Shown here: positions 21,401 to 27,740 of the stretch, piece by piece
Layout of the letters: every line of letters starts with the position of its first letter
Position numbering within the stretch: position 1 is the first letter of the stretch
Assembly: GCF_910592395.1 (NCBI RefSeq)
Contig: NC_088323.1
Location: forward strand, 14,929,501 to 14,993,500
Direction of reading: 5' to 3'
Origin: Lineus longissimus
Lineage: Eukaryota > Nemertea > Pilidiophora > Heteronemertea > Lineidae
Length of the DNA stretch: 64,000 nt
The notes under the pieces: generated by a model
Database searches by the model: none
Told to the model about the DNA's origin: nothing
Seen by the model: the letters and a program-made list of their open reading frames with translations, nothing else
Program-made: the position numbers and the translations under genes

Positions 21401-23992
21401 GAAATAACCAATCAGTACACAGCAGCATCAATACAAGATTATCAGACAGGGCCAAGGGCAGGGGCCTAGTAACCAGCTGCTAATCAGGAAGATCATGAAA
21501 GGGGTCAAACAGCTTAAAAGATAGAGATTATAAAACAATGGAAAGGGGCAATTAAGAAGGAAGGTGTTGAAACTTATAATGGTTAACGATCCTGGGTGTC
21601 TGGGTTCACCAGGGCTAGAGAGAAACACAGAAATAATAATTACAGATATAGTAAGCAATTCCTAATATTGTCACATTGATAAATTACCTGTATTTATGAA
21701 ATTCCAAATTAATTGGACCTGTAATAAGACGGATATGATGAAGTCGTCATCCAAGTCGTAGGCACCACCAAAACTTGGAATACGACGTCATAATTTCCTC
21801 CTTATGCACAGGTCCGATCTGGAACTTTAAAATCCTTGTACAGTGGAACCTCCCTTAGTGGACACCTCTCTATTAAGGACAACCTCTCTATTAAAGACAC
21901 TAGTTTTGGTCCCAAGTGGGTTCTTTACCATTCAATTTAACCTCTCTAATCAGGACACCTCTCAATGGACACATTCTGGACTGACAAGATAGTGCTGTCC
22001 TTAATAGAGTGGTGTCCTGATTAGAGAGGTCAAATTGAATTGAAACAGCCAATTCGGGGCCAAAACTAGTGTCCTTAATAGAGAGGTTGTCTTTAATTTA
22101 GAGGTGTCTGCTAAGGGGGGTTCCTTTGTACAGAGTCAAGAATCTACACAGTACACATGCCATAGTTGAAAGGACAGATGGACATCTGATGCCACAACAA
22201 CTTGACCGAAAAGAGGCTGCGTTCAGACGTTCGCGATGAGGGCATATTGAAATGGCCTTATTATGTAAATGTTGAAACGTGTCAAATGAAACAGCCAATA
22301 TAAACAAACCATGCAAATGCCCCACTCATTTAAATTTTCCAATTTCTTCAGATAGGCGAGCGCCAAAACATTTACAACAGAGGGGCGAACATTTGATGCT
22401 GTTAGACTTGGCGCTAGGGCGGATACCTGAAAGTTTGCAACAGATGGATGGGCGGTGATGCTGCGATGATTGTCCCAATGCAAAAATGGTGTCCTCTTTG
22501 AAAACCCATTCATTTGAATCTTTCCTATTTACGACAGTAGATTGGGGCGTATCCCTGAATGTAAATACAGCCCATTCATTCTTTTAAAACCCATTCATTT
22601 TAATTTTTCCAATCTCTTCAGAAATTCGAGCGCCCATAAATTTCCATCAGATGAGCAGGCGGGGATGCTGTGATGCTGGGGTGGATACCTGAATATGAAT
22701 ACAGTGATAATTGTATCACTGCAAAAACGGTATCCTCTCTATAAAAAACCCATTCATTCGAATCTTTCCAATTTCTTCAGATATGCTAGCGCCAAAAAGT
22801 GTACAACAGAAGGTAGGGCGTTGATGTTGTTAGACTTCCAGCAGTTTTTGATGAAGCTTGAGAAGTTGACAGAACTGCGCCCAATCCCAGAACGCGAATA
22901 TGTTGAAACCTACATCAAGGCCTACTACCTTCCCGAGGACCAGTTAGAGACCTGGGTCAAAGACCACAAGGTAATTATAGCTTAGTTCAAACGCTTTAAT
23001 CAATGGAAAAATTCATTCTGAGCGCAACTGCTCTAGAGAAATGATGATTTGGTGCAGAATATTAGCCCGTATGCTAATTGCATATGTAAAACACGTCACA
23101 TCATGACGACGCTATACTTCTGGAGATTTATGCAACGTCATTTTTCGTGACATTTCTTCAATGACGCGAAACCCCTGTTCAAAAAGGTGTCGTAAAATAT
23201 CCTATGCTGTTGTATCGGGTCTTTTTCTCGCGCGGCTGTGGTCGGAATGAACTTTTGAATGTATCAAGTTGCTGGGACTTGATGTAACAATCAATTTGAG
23301 GAAGGTTTGATAACATTTCGAGAGCAATTGTGAAAATGAGAGTGATTTTCAAGATTTCTGAACATCTTGAACTAATCTAAAGTCTCCCTATCTCCCTGTT
23401 GACTCTTTCTTGTTATAAAACTGAAAGATAGACATATAGATGCAAGTTTCAATCTTGGAATAATGGATGACCCATGCTAGACTCTATGGTATTTCTCACA
23501 AATATTAGAATAACTCCTTATAAAAAACAAACTTGGAATCATGGATGATCCATAGTAGACTCTTACAACTCTATTACTCACAAATATAAGAAAAACTATA
23601 AAAAAACAAACTTTGAAGTTTTGGCCAAGTCGCCCAAAAGGAGCTTATGAAAGCGACTATAGGGATATATAGTGGAACCTCCCTTAGCGGACCCCTCTCT
23701 ATTAAGGACACCATTTCTAGTAAGGACACTAGTTTTAGTCAATAAAATTAGTTATTTCCATTCAATTTCACCCCTCTAATCAGGACACCTCTCTATTCAG
23801 GACAGCACTTGTCAGTTCCGAGGGGTGTCCTTAATAGAGAGGTTTTACTGTACATGTAAAGTCATTTCCTCGTTTCTCTGTTTCCAGGAATACACAACAA
23901 AGCAGATCATATCGCTCGTCAATTGTCTACCGCACATCAACAAGAGAGCGCGGCAACGCATCATCGGGGTCATTGAGGAAACACGTCGATAA
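371..23992 (+). CDS. VPS50: VPS50/syndetin (CCDC132), C-terminal 639 residues, 13 exons
   Basis: Syndetin is the subunit that distinguishes the EARP tethering complex (with VPS51, VPS52, VPS53) from GARP. EARP acts on recycling endosomes and, in neurons and endocrine cells, in dense-core vesicle cargo sorting. Thirteen exons can be joined with every splice phase consistent: 371-497, 853-1033, 2468-2657, 3278-3469, 4430-4646, 5103-5194, 6036-6062, 6599-6721, 10562-10659, 10996-11251, 11734-11855, 22781-22970, 23888-23992. They total 1920 nt, or 639 codons plus TAA. Recognisable syndetin stretches are [80 protein letters not shown] and the tail HINKRARQ. The family is about 960 residues long, so about a third (the N-terminal coiled-coil part) lies upstream of the window. 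No frameshift or stop interrupts the exons. The last intron but one is 10.9 kb and hosts an antisense gene. Confidence 0.93.
853..1033 (+). CDS. VPS50: VPS50 exon b
   Basis: The acceptor is TTCCACAG and the donor AG|GTAAGT. The exon encodes [20 protein letters not shown] followed by LGRIWQDVQ and [13 protein letters not shown], all matching the central part of syndetin. It enters with two bases and leaves with two bases of split codons. Confidence 0.9.
1160..1555. repeat. 96-bp tandem repeat, four copies, in VPS50 intron
   Basis: The word gcactttacatt recurs at 1176, 1272, 1368 and 1464, a period of 96 bp. Units differ mainly in the length of an A-rich stretch of the form aaaacaaaaaa. A short run of aacat follows at about 1598-1620. 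Confidence 0.85.
1813..1950. repeat. Imperfect foldback sequence in VPS50 intron
   Basis: A stretch around 1843-1875 (tctcacaaaaaccgcc then gtggagctaaaa) is followed by its imperfect reverse complement at 1888-1920 (ttttagctccac then gcggtttggatgaga). The outer parts ggaattgatac and gtatcaatttc also pair. It could be a second kind of non-autonomous DNA element; no clear target-site duplication is seen. Confidence 0.5.
2468..2657 (+). CDS. VPS50: VPS50 exon c
   Basis: The acceptor is TTCTTTAG and the donor CAG|GTATTG. The exon encodes 63 full codons after one phase base. It includes [38 protein letters not shown] and [10 protein letters not shown], the most conserved block of the family. Confidence 0.95.
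2935..3098 (-). mobile_element. tRNA-derived SINE-like element
   Basis: On the minus strand a tRNA-like stretch carries an A-box-like segment (gatggagtagcttggg) and a B-box-like ggttcaacccc about 45 bases later. This is the layout of an internal RNA polymerase III promoter. A functional tRNA fold was not established, so a SINE head is more likely than a tRNA gene. Confidence 0.45.
3278..3469 (+). CDS. VPS50: VPS50 exon d
   Basis: The acceptor is TTTTCAG and the donor GGG|GTAGGT. The 64 codons run from EFRFLRHK to [13 protein letters not shown]. The DEETEDVLA(S/T)NG motif is diagnostic of syndetin, and the residues before it are variable and probably disordered. Foldback element copy 2 begins about 20 bp after the splice donor. 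Confidence 0.93.
3488..3915. mobile_element. Foldback MITE, family M (copy 2, internally multiplied)
   Basis: This is the same word family as copy 1 but with the sub-unit 'tggttgtttccattcaatg ... tctctctattaaggac' repeated several times. The 3' end ggttcgactg is followed by TA; a matching 5' end is not visible, so it looks 5'-eroded. Confidence 0.7.
4430..4646 (+). CDS. VPS50: VPS50 exon e (acidic linker)
   Basis: The acceptor is TTTCAG and the donor G|GTTAGT. It encodes [19 protein letters not shown], then a [13 protein letters not shown] segment and [16 protein letters not shown]. The acidic serine-rich SDSDEDVP(D/E)ELK stretch and the following TNTTL segment match syndetin. It is likely a flexible linker between the vesicle-tethering core and the C-terminal domain. 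Confidence 0.93.
4650..4752. repeat. GTTT-rich simple repeat just inside the intron donor
   Basis: A run of (G)TTTGTTTGTT units starts a few bases after the donor of VPS50 exon e. It makes spurious open frames on both strands. Confidence 0.8.
5010..5057. mobile_element. Foldback MITE, family M (copy 3, one end only)
   Basis: Only the right end remains, with aggtgtctgctaagggagg followed by ttccactg and TA. It lies 46 bp before the acceptor of the next VPS50 exon. Confidence 0.55.
5103..5194 (+). CDS. VPS50: VPS50 exon f
   Basis: The acceptor is TTTTCAG and the donor GCT|GTAAGT. It encodes [19 protein letters not shown] followed by [10 protein letters not shown], one of the best conserved parts of the syndetin C-terminal domain. 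Confidence 0.95.
5498..5963. repeat. 35-bp tandem array with ten TGACGTCA sites
   Basis: Thirteen full 35-bp units and a partial one lie in the VPS50 intron. Each unit has the form ttcatgatgtgacgtcatga then aataggcccgctctg. Ten units carry the perfect palindrome TGACGTCA, the consensus CRE bound by CREB/ATF factors. Units 1, 2 and 11 carry TGATGTCA instead. Regulatory use is only a possibility. Confidence 0.92.
6036..6062 (+). CDS. VPS50: VPS50 exon g, 27-nt microexon
   Basis: The nine codons VYSFFAIDA lie between TTCTTCAG and GTAAGT. They fit exactly between the neighbouring exons, and syndetin has a similar aromatic stretch (YTFF) here. Without them the DYYLYA to SESS junction would lack that segment. 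Confidence 0.82.
6599..6721 (+). CDS. VPS50: VPS50 exon h
   Basis: The acceptor is AATTCAG and the donor AGG|GTAAGA. The 41 codons include [20 protein letters not shown] and a proline-rich loop, matching the SSRLRTTL segment of syndetin. The SINE array begins about 10 bp after the donor. Confidence 0.92.
6731..7142 (+). mobile_element. SINE head: tRNA-like sequence in 67-bp tandem copies
   Basis: The first unit contains tagccgagtggttaacac, an exact match to the A box of class II-like tRNAs, and gggttcgatc, a B box. Five to six units follow with a period of 67 bp (starts at 6813 and 6880, for example). Later units have cctagtggttaacac in place of the A box and all keep the B box. Downstream (7143-7320) comes a SINE-like body. 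Confidence 0.8.
7143..7320 (+). mobile_element. SINE body with core shared with 54795-54870
   Basis: This follows the tRNA-like head directly. The segment from gaatgagactttaaacc through tggtgtccatgccag to gttaaagactcca reappears in diverged form near 54800 (gatgagactaaaagctgtgg ... gtctatgccagggc), so it is a dispersed conserved core. The element is therefore probably a tRNA-derived SINE with a conserved central domain. Confidence 0.6.
7321..8737. other. VPS50 intron sequence, no gene recognised
   Basis: Open frames here are short and have no recognisable family. A stretch near 7395-7460 (aatactccctggag ... cacctccgag) resembles one at 728-775, suggesting an unnamed dispersed repeat. Confidence 0.5.
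8738..9890. repeat. 76-bp tandem array made of two 38-bp half units
   Basis: About fifteen copies alternate between a half with cattttatcaactcagc then tatatccatacaatagg and a half with ttgacttttgatcaactc then tactatatcccttga. The two halves are themselves related, so a 38-bp unit was duplicated, diverged, and then amplified as a pair. Confidence 0.9.
10061..10097. repeat. (ATC)n microsatellite
   Basis: A run of atc/att trinucleotides in the VPS50 intron. Confidence 0.8.
10338..10505. mobile_element. Foldback MITE, family M (copy 4)
   Basis: It begins with cagtagcacctcgctgta after TA and ends in gtccgctg before TA. The interior contains the family words gtcaaattatatggaaac and actagtgtcc. Its right end has lost the usual 'ggttccactg' form, so it is a diverged copy. 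Confidence 0.65.
10562..10659 (+). CDS. VPS50: VPS50 exon i
   Basis: The acceptor is TGTTTCAG and the donor CT|GTGAGT. It encodes [20 protein letters not shown] and [11 protein letters not shown], matching the PHLS...V.LTS segment of syndetin. The last two bases combine with the first base of the next exon to give Leu. Confidence 0.92.
10996..11251 (+). CDS. VPS50: VPS50 exon j
   Basis: The acceptor is TTTTTTCAG and the donor CGA|GTGAGT. The 85 codons include [32 protein letters not shown] and the [20 protein letters not shown] segment. The last is a strong syndetin signature. Confidence 0.96.
11413..11590. mobile_element. Foldback MITE, family M (copy 5, intact ends)
   Basis: This is the best preserved short copy. 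It runs from cagtggaacctcccttag to gagaggttccactg, flanked by TA on each side, and is about 178 bp. The perfect 10-base terminal match cagtggaacc / ggttccactg defines the family ends. Confidence 0.85.
11734..11855 (+). CDS. VPS50: VPS50 exon k
   Basis: The acceptor is TATTCCAG and the donor GG|GTAAGT. It encodes [19 protein letters not shown], then [17 protein letters not shown], matching the LW(E)xCIxLANxTxVEGY region of syndetin. Confidence 0.94.
11870..13139. other. Intron sequence, no feature recognised
   Basis: This is AT-rich sequence within the 10.9-kb VPS50 intron. No coding region, RNA gene or repeat could be supported. Confidence 0.5.
13140..13775. repeat. 38-bp minisatellite (ccaatggctgcatctccc)
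   Basis: Units combine a segment like aagtggcccatgcc with ccaatggctgcatctccc. The regular period at the left is 38 bp; further right the units are mixed, with shorter 'ccccaatggctgcat' copies interspersed. The array is free of stops in several frames on both strands, so long open frames here are an artefact of repetition. Confidence 0.92.
14216..17782 (-). CDS. Membrane-anchored ankyrin-repeat protein with Mab-21/cGAS-like nucleotidyltransferase domain
   Basis: The gene is 1188 codons in one exon, nested antisense in a VPS50 intron. Residues 1-18 are polar. Residues 19-41 and 48-77 are two strongly hydrophobic segments, predicted as a membrane hairpin. From about 79 come a degenerate ankyrin repeat, then about 14 tight 33-residue repeats (core [13 protein letters not shown]) to about 565, then looser repeats to about 745. 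The C-terminal part has the hallmarks of the Mab-21/cGAS-like family. A GG motif (827-828, [11 protein letters not shown]) is followed by PDEFDF with E840 and D842, and SIDLVPVL supplies the third acidic residue, D926. The helical half has SYLLKTVF and [21 protein letters not shown]. The residues aligned with the cGAS metal ligands are all present, so it may be catalytic. Known relatives sense nucleic acid and make cyclic dinucleotides; ligand and product here are unknown. The residue 1100-1188 tail looks disordered. A TATA-rich stretch (17917-17929) lies about 135 nt upstream of the ATG; its role is unproven. Confidence 0.85.
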   Translation of the reverse strand: MTDAMDDDGWEAVRVRFRLWSVVLTVVSVVVWVAVSVSVWFMEADFKLAFLSIIWFILTLFLYLFLFLYLIRYLILYTASSTGYHTVVEILYIFGLSLEVKFGDGFSPLWVASHNGHESVAKLLLDRGALIESKSNNGTSPLLAASRNGQESVVRLLLDRGALIESKSDKWKSPLWAASYNGHESVVKLLLDRGALIESKSDKGTFPLWPASCNGHESVVKLLLDRGALIESKSDNGQSPLWAASYNGHESVVKLLLDRGALIESKSDNGQSPLWTASDNGHESVVKLLLDRGALIESKSDNGQSPLWAASYNGHESVVKLLLDRGALIESKSDNGQSPLLAASFNGYESVVKLLLDRGALIESKSDNGQSPLLAASFNGYESVVKLLLDRGALIESKSDNGQSPLLAASFNGYESVVKLLLDRGALIESKSVDGCSPLWAASYNGHESVVKLLLDRGALIESKSKKGNSPLWTASHNGHESVVKLLLDRGALIESKSDEGVSPLLVASCNGHESVVKLLLDRGALIESNTDGGYSPLWIASSNGHGGVVKLLLERGEMTEASENSMETLHQQRADIESKDNKGKSPLNQAATVGQTEIVQILIEHGTDIASKDNDGFSSRDNCVIHGQINVIEYFLKNITDEADLKKTIERWLLLAAGYGQKEVVIFLAKMNKTPGLDYVGQNGQSPLATAISHSHFECVRMLHSLGATLSFLSNVELAQCLSQSGSIDIYKYLLIAGLNQHAEDLRDHHNLSFSEDINWDIFRMALSPHEVEERKRISTSRLIKFPGLGLVQSLNQDKLNELNETIDTKIRAILAKLSWIVTLTGGSAELTKVGFPDEFDFTVSKGYIPTSNITEVGHGYRRCDGWSFFDSSRLGHSFFWSRIDSSDDMIVSIPSAVTGGGSASTVIQLRWKEDEQRSLVVSIDLVPVLQVNNWPDDAIKKTWMMGYDDLKKQGYQLVVRPPHQNSSFGKTFKEAERERLYRVTFSQLEVAHIKDLQPRVKNAYILAKCLRDPVVCQVVVKDDGMLHFVDKFLTSYLLKTVFMHNVEDFLHHERPLVEMAYILYSQLEYYLSCGSIPIFWMPKVNLLQGVNINAAKSHKVAAHMKAFVGGLYKEELNQEPPRNVNANLGKPPCRLDLDPNDATVLEILSLPLNQDSKVEGSSENSSILKMAPNIRKRNLEGGGHLS
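16090..17480 (-). repeat. 99-bp coding repeats of the ankyrin array
   Basis: In-frame 99-bp units encode the ankyrin repeats of the antisense gene. Neighbouring units differ at only a few bases. Three consecutive units (about 16530-16800) encode identical protein and differ in DNA essentially by a T/C change. This points to recent unequal crossing-over or gene conversion. Collapsed or extra copies in an assembly are also possible. Confidence 0.93.
18085..19640. repeat. About 300-bp tandem repeat, five copies, with GTC-rich leader
   Basis: Units start with tggcacgtttcttaac at about 18186, 18487, 18787, 19075 and 19378. They share gatctgattct, gccaccagggggcc, gatatctcgcttat and caaggtcacagaggtca. 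A (GTC/CGT)n microsatellite at 18119-18175 precedes the first unit. Copies differ by tens of percent, so this is an old array. The family is not recognised. Confidence 0.85.
19641..21840. other. Intron sequence, no gene recognised
   Basis: An open frame at 20684-21013 (+, 109 codons) has no recognisable domain. Nothing else could be supported in this stretch of the VPS50 intron. Confidence 0.45.
21841..22128. mobile_element. Foldback MITE, family M (copy 6, extended)
   Basis: It runs from cagtggaacctcccttag after TA to a diverged right end (ggggttcctttg before TA). It contains about one and a half internal rounds of the family words in both orientations. Confidence 0.75.
22320..22420 (+). 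pseudogene. Decayed duplicate of VPS50 exon l start (copy 1)
   Basis: The sequence ttccaatttcttcag, identical to the real acceptor region at 22766-22780, is followed by ataggcgagcgccaaaac, tacaacaga and tgatgctgttagactt. This parallels the first about 70 bases of the true exon. Read in the required phase, the first full codon is TAG, so it cannot be used as an alternative exon. Confidence 0.8.
22580..22745 (+). pseudogene. Decayed duplicate of VPS50 exon l start (copy 2)
   Basis: The stretch cccattcattttaattttt then ccaatctcttcag is followed by aaattcgagcgcccataaa, a diverged copy of the exon start. The required frame meets TGA after about 17 codons. The trailing part (ggatacctgaa ... gcaaaaacggtatcctctc) matches the sequence after copy 1, showing that a larger unit was tandemly duplicated. 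Confidence 0.75.
22781..22970 (+). CDS. VPS50: VPS50 exon l
   Basis: The acceptor is TTTCTTCAG and the donor AAG|GTAATT. It encodes [20 protein letters not shown], then [28 protein letters not shown] and WVKDHK. These are hallmark residues near the C terminus of syndetin. It is the only intact member of a small tandem duplication of its acceptor and 5' half. Confidence 0.96.
23670..23850. mobile_element. Foldback MITE, family M (copy 7)
   Basis: It runs from tagtggaacctcccttag to gagaggttttactg with TA on each side. It sits in the last VPS50 intron, about 37 bp before the acceptor of the terminal exon. Confidence 0.78.
23888..23992 (+). CDS. VPS50: VPS50 terminal exon m
   Basis: The acceptor is TTTCCAG. 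It encodes [20 protein letters not shown] then [14 protein letters not shown] and TAA. The EY(S/T)TKQ...HINK(K/R)ARQ motif is the conserved C terminus of syndetin. No poly(A) signal was assigned. Confidence 0.95.
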   Translation, partial: EYTTKQIISLVNCLPHINKRARQRIIGVIEETRR

Positions 23993-26360
23993 CACGTTTA
24001 CATAAACGATATCTTGGCCCTAAATGTATTGATATTTCTGAGCTTTCAGACAACGCGCACGTAAATACCTTGACGGAGAATACAGCATGCAATCAATTTC
24101 AAACTGAAGTTGATCGGGGAATTTCAAAATGTTTTCATACCATTCGTGTACAAACAGCACCCAGCTTCTTCTTCTACACTTTTCTATAGCTACAACGAGG
24201 TTGGCCCCACGCTCACGGAGGTCACGTGTCACGATACCGCGCTCTTAAAACCTTTCTTTCATCAATTCCATCTTATTCAAACGAGGTATTCGTCTCTAAG
24301 GGGAGAGAGATAAAGAACCTATAGGTCTAAACGCGTTTTTTTCTGTTTATCTGTTCTTTTTATTTCGCGCACTGCTAATGCCGCAATGACCACCGCGCGA
24401 GATAAAACGAGATTGCAAGAAACGTCCTCGTCCCTAAGATCCGTAAGCCAGGCAAAAAGAAGCTGGGTGCTGTTTGTCTAGTGTAATGGCACCCAGGGTG
24501 CTTATTGTCCAGTCGATCTCGAACCTGGGTACCATTTGTCGGCACCCAGGACGACATCCACCCTTTCAGCACCAGTAAAGGCCTTTTTTCTGTCCCAAGA
24601 TACGATACCAGAGAATAGCAATGATACACAATGTATCACAAAACCCAAATTCAAATTCAAATTCAAATTTGATTAAAAATCAAACATATCACAGAGTGAC
24701 ACGTATGCGGCAAGATAAGGACTGCATATTAGGTACAAACACAGGAAGTGAAATAAATTACAAAATATTTAATGAAAACTACTAAGATAGGGTCTTCTCC
24801 TTTTTCAAATTAAACATAGTACATGTATTCACAAAGTTAAGAACATGAATCAAAACATCGTTATCGTGACTTCCAAGTATTTTATAAAAAAACAAAGTGG
24901 CTATTCTTCCGGTACCGTAACAATAAAAATTTCAGCGATTTTAGGGATTAAACTGAAGATTAGGGGACAAGGATTAGTGTTAGGGAAGGGTTAAGGAGGG
25001 GTTAGTGTTAGGAGTAAGGGACAGGGTCTAGGTTAGGTTTGGAGTAGGATTAAGGCTCAAAAGTGAAAATGACCGCCGTAAGAATAGCCAGTTGTTCGCA
25101 TGTAAAATGCATTAGAGACTGCCGTAATAATAGCCACAGTCTTATAAAAAACATCAACAGATGTACAAGGGTGAACTCCCGTACAGGAAGAACACACATT
25201 ACCACTCATTTATGAAAACGGATTTTTTTCGTTTATGTGTCTGTAATGTCATGTCTGTATCGCCAGAAGAAAGGGTTAAAAGTGAGCAGACGTTTTGTAT
25301 GTATAAATATACCGTGGACCTACATGTATTTGCCGAGACGGAGTCATGCGATGAGGAAAACTTGGATACATGGCCGACGGTCGCCACCGGAGGGGCAGAG
25401 TACAGTAGGCCGACTGGAGATCATGAGTTTACCAAATAATTGACTTCGTCTTCCTTGTGATATTGTGTATTGTATATTGACCTTGTTTCATGTCAAAAAG
25501 TAATATATGTCATACATCACTGCACGAAATGGGTGGAAATACTGAGTCACTTCTGTTATACTGTGATCAGTATTCTAGCTGTGATATGTGTTATGCTTAC
25601 AATATACTGGGATATACTGAGATGTTGTATATTTCGAATATAATGATCAGTATATCACAGCATATTCTTTACCCCTAGTATACCAAGATGTATATCCCAA
25701 TATACTAGGTTTATTCGTATCAATGTGTTATACTGAAGAAAAATACGCAATTATATGGGAAAAGAAATGCGATAATATAACCCATGATATCATGGAATCT
25801 GTGCTATATAGAATACAAACTTGAGAAATGCCGCGTCAGTATTTCATAGGAAATGTAAGTATATCCTCCCCCATTCCTCCCCTTGTTAATGCGCATTCTG
25901 GGATTGAGTATCAATGTGATATATTCAGTTCTATTTCAAGATATGCTGCATTAAAAGTTGTTGGATGAAGTAGTGTACTGTTAAAATACTGTCTCAGTAT
26001 TACAAATGGAAATCTCTCATCGTTTTTACTTTGATGTTATGGGCGTGTGATCGCCACTGGATGCCAGTGCGATTGCCGAGAGCGTGAAGACAAAGGCACA
26101 ATGACCTGTCCTCAGTTTTGGGGCACTAAACTGGCGAGGTGGACGGGTTAAGGGCGAACTACGAACACTGAAGGCTCGTGATTTTCGACTTACATATTAT
26201 AGGCCTTCTTCCCCAAAACTGGCCTGGGTAGCTTGTAATTATATACTTGTGAATATCAAGAAATACTGGTAAAGAAGTAATAAATATTGTAAAGGAAAAG
26301 TAACTTATTTCTCAAATCAATGGAACTCATGGGACCTCAGCTGTGAGGTCTAGTTTGAGG
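23993..26360. other. Intergenic sequence, no gene recognised
   Basis: No coding region could be supported. Near 24640-24665 there is an (AATTCA)n run like the tail of the LINE at 59314, possibly the end of a short truncated copy. At 24930-25070 there are loose GGTTAG-like words. At 25560-25760 there is AT-rich sequence with repeated 'atatactg'. Confidence 0.45.
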
Positions 26361-26365
26361 TCCAG

Positions 26366-27740
26366 ATTTGTAATTTGTAATTTGTAATTTATTTGGCCAA
26401 CATAATAATTAAAGTACATGTATGAGATTTTTAACAGTGGAAATAACGGCCAGGGACACAGCCAAGATCAACAATTAGATCGCTTACGGCTGTGCCCCTT
26501 CTGAAATAAAATAGATTTAAGAGAAAGGACAAACAAACACAAAAAGTACCTCTGGGTAAGAACCTGCGTGGAACAGCTAGATACACAAAAGGGTTAGTAT
26601 GAAATTGACTCGAATTGTTATGTTTTTGATATTAAAAATCAGGAATGAGCACATACATAACAGTGTGGAATTACACAGCGAGAACTGTATAATACTAATA
26701 AATAATTTTTTAAATAGGTCCTGAAGCCATGAAGACTGTGAGTGTGAATTTTGTCCGAGACCAAGGAAGGGAGGGAATTGAAGATAGCGACAATACTATA
26801 AAGTGGTCTTTTTTGGCTAAATTTAAGTCTGCGTCGTGGAGTTGTCAATTTCTGCCCGTTTCTAGTATTGTGAGTATGTACTTGGTCATTTGTTTTGATA
26901 GTGTTATGCATGAAGTAGCCCGGAAGGTCATTATTGACAAATTTGTATAGGAATTTCATTTGTAGAAGTGAGTGTAAGTCTGTTAATTTCAATACTTTTA
27001 AAGTCTTGAAGAGAGGTTCAGTATGGGCAATAAGCTTTCTGTTTGTGATCACTCGAATAGCCTTTTTTTAAGTTTAAGGATAGAGTCATGTTCGTAGCCC
27101 CAGGACAGTAGCTGATAATTCAGATGTGGAGTAATGAGGGCGTGGTACACAGTAACTAAGGTTTTTTGATTAACATAGGATTTGAGGTGTTTCAAAATTC
27201 CAATTGCTCGTGATACCTTTAAGGCTATCTTACGTGTATGAGGGACCCAACTGAGGTATTTATGGAGTGTGAGGCCAAGAAAATCAAATTGTTCCACTCT
27301 ATCAATCGGGATATCGTTGATTTTTGGAGTGATGTTGATGGCTTTTGAGTTAGACCGTTCGAAGATGATATATTTAGTTTTGGGGAGGTTTAGTGACAGT
27401 TTATTAGCTTTTAGCCAATCTGCCAATTTTGATAATTCTGTGTTAATATTTGCATTCATTTCGTTCAGATTTAGTTCAGACCCAAGGTTGTTTAATTCGC
27501 TCTCTAGAGTGGTGTCATCAGCGAACATGACGCTGTTAAAACTACCACTGGCTTTGTTAATATCGTTAATATATATGATAAATAATAGAGGACCAAAAAT
27601 AGACCCTTGGGGGACCCCTGTTTTGATTTTTGCACGAGTTGATTCTGTACCGCAGTAGTCAACAAATTGTTCCCGATTGAAAAGATAGTTACTCATAAGC
27701 GAAAGAGCTTTAGAATTTAGTCCATAATGTTTCAATTTCA
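26366..27740 (-). pseudogene. 5'-truncated, frameshifted CR1-like LINE reverse transcriptase
   Basis: On the minus strand one open part (27735-27049) has TGVPQGSIFGPLLFIIYIND and FADDTT, the reverse-transcriptase motifs B and C of CR1/jockey-type LINEs. A frame change near 27050 leads to the C-terminal part (27052-26639), ending in HCYVCAHS. The 3' end carries a (TAATTTG)n tail at 26371-26390. The 5' side stops where the 70-bp satellite begins (27741). It is related to, but clearly different from, the LINE at 32598-37112. Confidence 0.88.

Noticed and set aside
24930-25070. Interstitial telomere (TTAGGG-like words)
   Set aside because: The words are irregular (ggttagtg, ggattaagg) with no continuous hexamer run.
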